This document shows positions 63,118-64,000 of a DNA stretch of 64,000 nucleotides, one piece after another. The notes under the pieces were generated by a model. The model saw nothing but the letters and a program-made list of their open reading frames with translations, was not told where the DNA came from and searched no databases. The translations under genes were made by a program, and so were the position numbers. Numbering within the stretch: the first letter of the stretch is position 1; the number at the start of each line of letters is the position of its first letter. This DNA comes from Janibacter cremeus (GTDB taxonomy: Bacteria > Actinomycetota > Actinomycetes > Actinomycetales > Dermatophilaceae): NCBI RefSeq assembly GCF_029395675.1, contig NZ_CP115184.1, positions 3,410,001 through 3,474,000 on the forward strand. The letters run 5' to 3'.

Positions 63118-63201
63118 GTGAGCAATTGGATGGCGTGGGGAGACGCCGACAACACCCCCTTCGATGCACTGTCACTGCGAGCAGAGGGGCGGACCGCATG
63201 A
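63118..63201 (+). CDS. 27-residue leaderless peptide A1
   Basis: GTG-initiated ORF reading MSNWMAWGDADNTPFDALSL and seven more residues. It begins six bases after the -10 box with no ribosome site, as in leaderless mRNAs. The stop overlaps the start of the next ORF (ATGA). The paralogue A2 is also exactly 27 residues, sharing AWGDADNTPFDA. Function unknown; could be regulatory. Confidence 0.6.
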   Translation: MSNWMAWGDADNTPFDALSLRAEGRTA

Positions 63202-63383
63202 CCAAGTTGTGCCGCCTCTTCGGCCACAAGCGCTACCGCGTGACCGTCGTGGACGCCTTCGACGGCCGTCGCTACTACGCGCACCCCAACGGCGCCCGCA
63301 CCGCCTGCCACAGGTGTCACCGCGTGCTGCCGAAGAGCGAAGGACGCCACTCTGCCGTGATGGCAGAGGCCAGCTACTCCTGA
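63198..63383 (+). CDS. 61-residue Cys/His-rich peptide B1
   Basis: A small basic protein, MTKLCRLFGHKRYRVTVVDA..., with LCRLFGH and TACHRCHRVLPK that could bind zinc. It has no good ribosome site of its own and overlaps A1, so translation is probably coupled. It is 14 residues longer than B2. It resembles small phage-type CRLFGHK proteins (DUF1660-like), a weak guess. Confidence 0.65.
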   Translation: MTKLCRLFGHKRYRVTVVDAFDGRRYYAHPNGARTACHRCHRVLPKSEGRHSAVMAEASYS

Positions 63384-63395
63384 CCGCGCCCCCAC

Positions 63396-63441
63396 GGTGG
63401 TTGAGGTGCGACGAGCGCCAGCGAGGAGCCTCGAAACCACC
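63396..63441. repeat. GGTTGAGG repeat, copy R3
   Basis: Same element as R1, with GGTGCGACGAG in place of GGTGTGACGAG. Confidence 0.85.
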
Positions 63442-63451
63442 AGCCCCCCAC

Positions 63452-63496
63452 GGTGGTTGAGGTGCGACGAGCGCCAGCGAGGAGCCTCGAAACCAC
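63452..63496. repeat. GGTTGAGG repeat, copy R4
   Basis: Same element as R3, ending GAAACCAC before ACCCC. R3 and R4 stand before unit 2 as R1 and R2 stand before unit 1. Confidence 0.85.
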
Positions 63497-63597
63497 ACCC
63501 CACCAGAGACGAGCCCAGGGCCACAGAATGCTGCCCTGCGCTCATCCCGTTCGCGCCCCCCGGGTTGTCCAAATACTGACAGAGTGCTGACCACCCC

Positions 63598-63626
63598 GTG
63601 ACTTGTCACGGGTGATTCCGTAATAT
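63598..63626 (+). promoter_or_regulatory. Promoter of cassette unit 2
   Basis: GTGACT (63598-63603), 17 bases, TAATAT (63621-63626), then TTCCTC and ATG. The -10 is a better match than in unit 1. Surrounding bases differ between units while the promoter and start are kept. Confidence 0.72.
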
Positions 63627-63632
63627 TTCCTC

Positions 63633-63716
63633 ATGAGTAATTCGACGGCGTGGGGAGACGCCGACAACACCCCCTTCGATGCACGGTCACAGCGAGCAGG
63701 GAGGCGGGGCGCATGA
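63633..63716 (+). CDS. 27-residue leaderless peptide A2
   Basis: ATG-initiated ORF reading MSNSTAWGDADNTPFDARSQ and seven more residues. Paralogue of A1, of the same length. Begins six bases after the -10 and overlaps B2 by four bases (ATGA). Confidence 0.62.
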   Translation: MSNSTAWGDADNTPFDARSQRAGRRGA

Positions 63717-63856
63717 AGGTCCTGTGCCGCCTGCTCGGCCACAAGCGCTACCGCGTCACCATCGTCGATGCCCATGACGGGCGGCGCTACTACTCGCACC
63801 CCAACGGCACCCGCACTGCATGCCGTCGCTGCCATCGCGTCCTACCGAAGGAGTGA
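63713..63856 (+). CDS. 47-residue Cys/His-rich peptide B2
   Basis: MKVLCRLLGHKRYRVTIVDA..., paralogue of B1 with LCRLLGH and TACRRCHRVLPKE. Changes from B1 are mostly conservative (Val/Ile, Arg/His), which suggests selection for protein. Possibly zinc-binding. Confidence 0.68.
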   Translation: MKVLCRLLGHKRYRVTIVDAHDGRRYYSHPNGTRTACRRCHRVLPKE

Positions 63857-63892
63857 CGCACCCGCCGCGATGTCGTGCGGCAGGGCGAGCGC

Positions 63893-64000
63893 TCACTCCT
63901 CACTGCTGGATGTCGCAGCCCTGAGGGGTGGCCGGCGGCCAGCGCCAGGTGTCGGCTCATCGACGTCGGCTGTGCGCAGGGCGCGGGTGTGGGCGACGTG
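63893..64000 (-). CDS. C-terminal end of an unidentified gene (runs off the window)
   Basis: An open frame of 35 codons, ending ...RRPPLRAATSSSEE before a TGA. It enters from the right edge. The serine/acidic tail looks like a normal protein end. Too short to identify; it may be chance. Confidence 0.35.
   Translation of the reverse strand, partial: HVAHTRALRTADVDEPTPGAGRRPPLRAATSSSEE

Overview
The window is GC-rich (about 70% by eye) actinobacterial chromosome. GTG starts, 1-4 nt stop/start overlaps, a WhiB7 regulator, AdnAB, UvrD2, UPF0182 and DUF3107 proteins, and gene order like that around M. tuberculosis Rv3193c-Rv3202c and Rv3226c-Rv3230c all fit this. The overall flavour suggests Intrasporangiaceae (Janibacter-like), but this is inference without a search.

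Layout. (1) 0.1-13.4 kb: DUF3107, TetR, adnA-adnB (end-resection helicase-nuclease), a kinase-like protein, nudC, uvrD2, then whiB7 behind a leader ORF and an attenuator-type hairpin. (2) 13.4-22 kb: a block that splits the conserved neighbourhood. It holds a 5-oxoproline operon (NRAMP-like transporter, pxpA, pxpB, pxpC, ycsI-like) with a divergent GntR regulator, then two inverted IS481-family copies around a HhH-GPD repair gene. Each IS has its own 14-bp target duplication and sits inside the loop of a related palindrome. (3) 22-31.3 kb: the conserved neighbourhood resumes with an ABC1 kinase, a ThiF-like protein, a NUDIX hydrolase, a DUF2342 protein, a YlbL-like PDZ-Lon protease, a PPA1309-type protein and UPF0182, followed by the initiator tRNA. 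(4) 31.5-45 kb: an accessory stretch with a HAD hydrolase, an AhpD-like protein, a Crp regulator, two MDR oxidoreductases, DUF4389/DUF4386 membrane proteins, a two-component system, an ABC exporter and a lipoprotein. An octamer frequent everywhere else is absent here. (5) 44.4-52.1 kb: a CGNR regulator divergent from LLM and isochorismatase-like genes, NDH-2, an M16 peptidase pair, and an AbiEi/DUF559-type gene bracketed by long palindromes. (6) 52.3-62.9 kb: an LVIVD-repeat protein, hisN, rsgA, aroA, a DoxX-like gene, SRAP, an alpha/beta hydrolase, a PucR regulator, and a ferredoxin reductase/desaturase pair. (7) 62.9-63.9 kb: a tandemly duplicated cassette of two tiny overlapping ORFs with an apparently leaderless promoter.

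The most unusual items are a palindromic repeat with a 42-bp period that codes for the same 14-residue unit inside both RsgA and a PucR regulator; the duplicated leaderless two-peptide cassette; the endonuclease-like gene between duplicated palindromes; and IS481 insertions into a palindromic repeat family. Bases 1-136 hold no gene I can support. No gene-free stretch exceeds about 300 bases.
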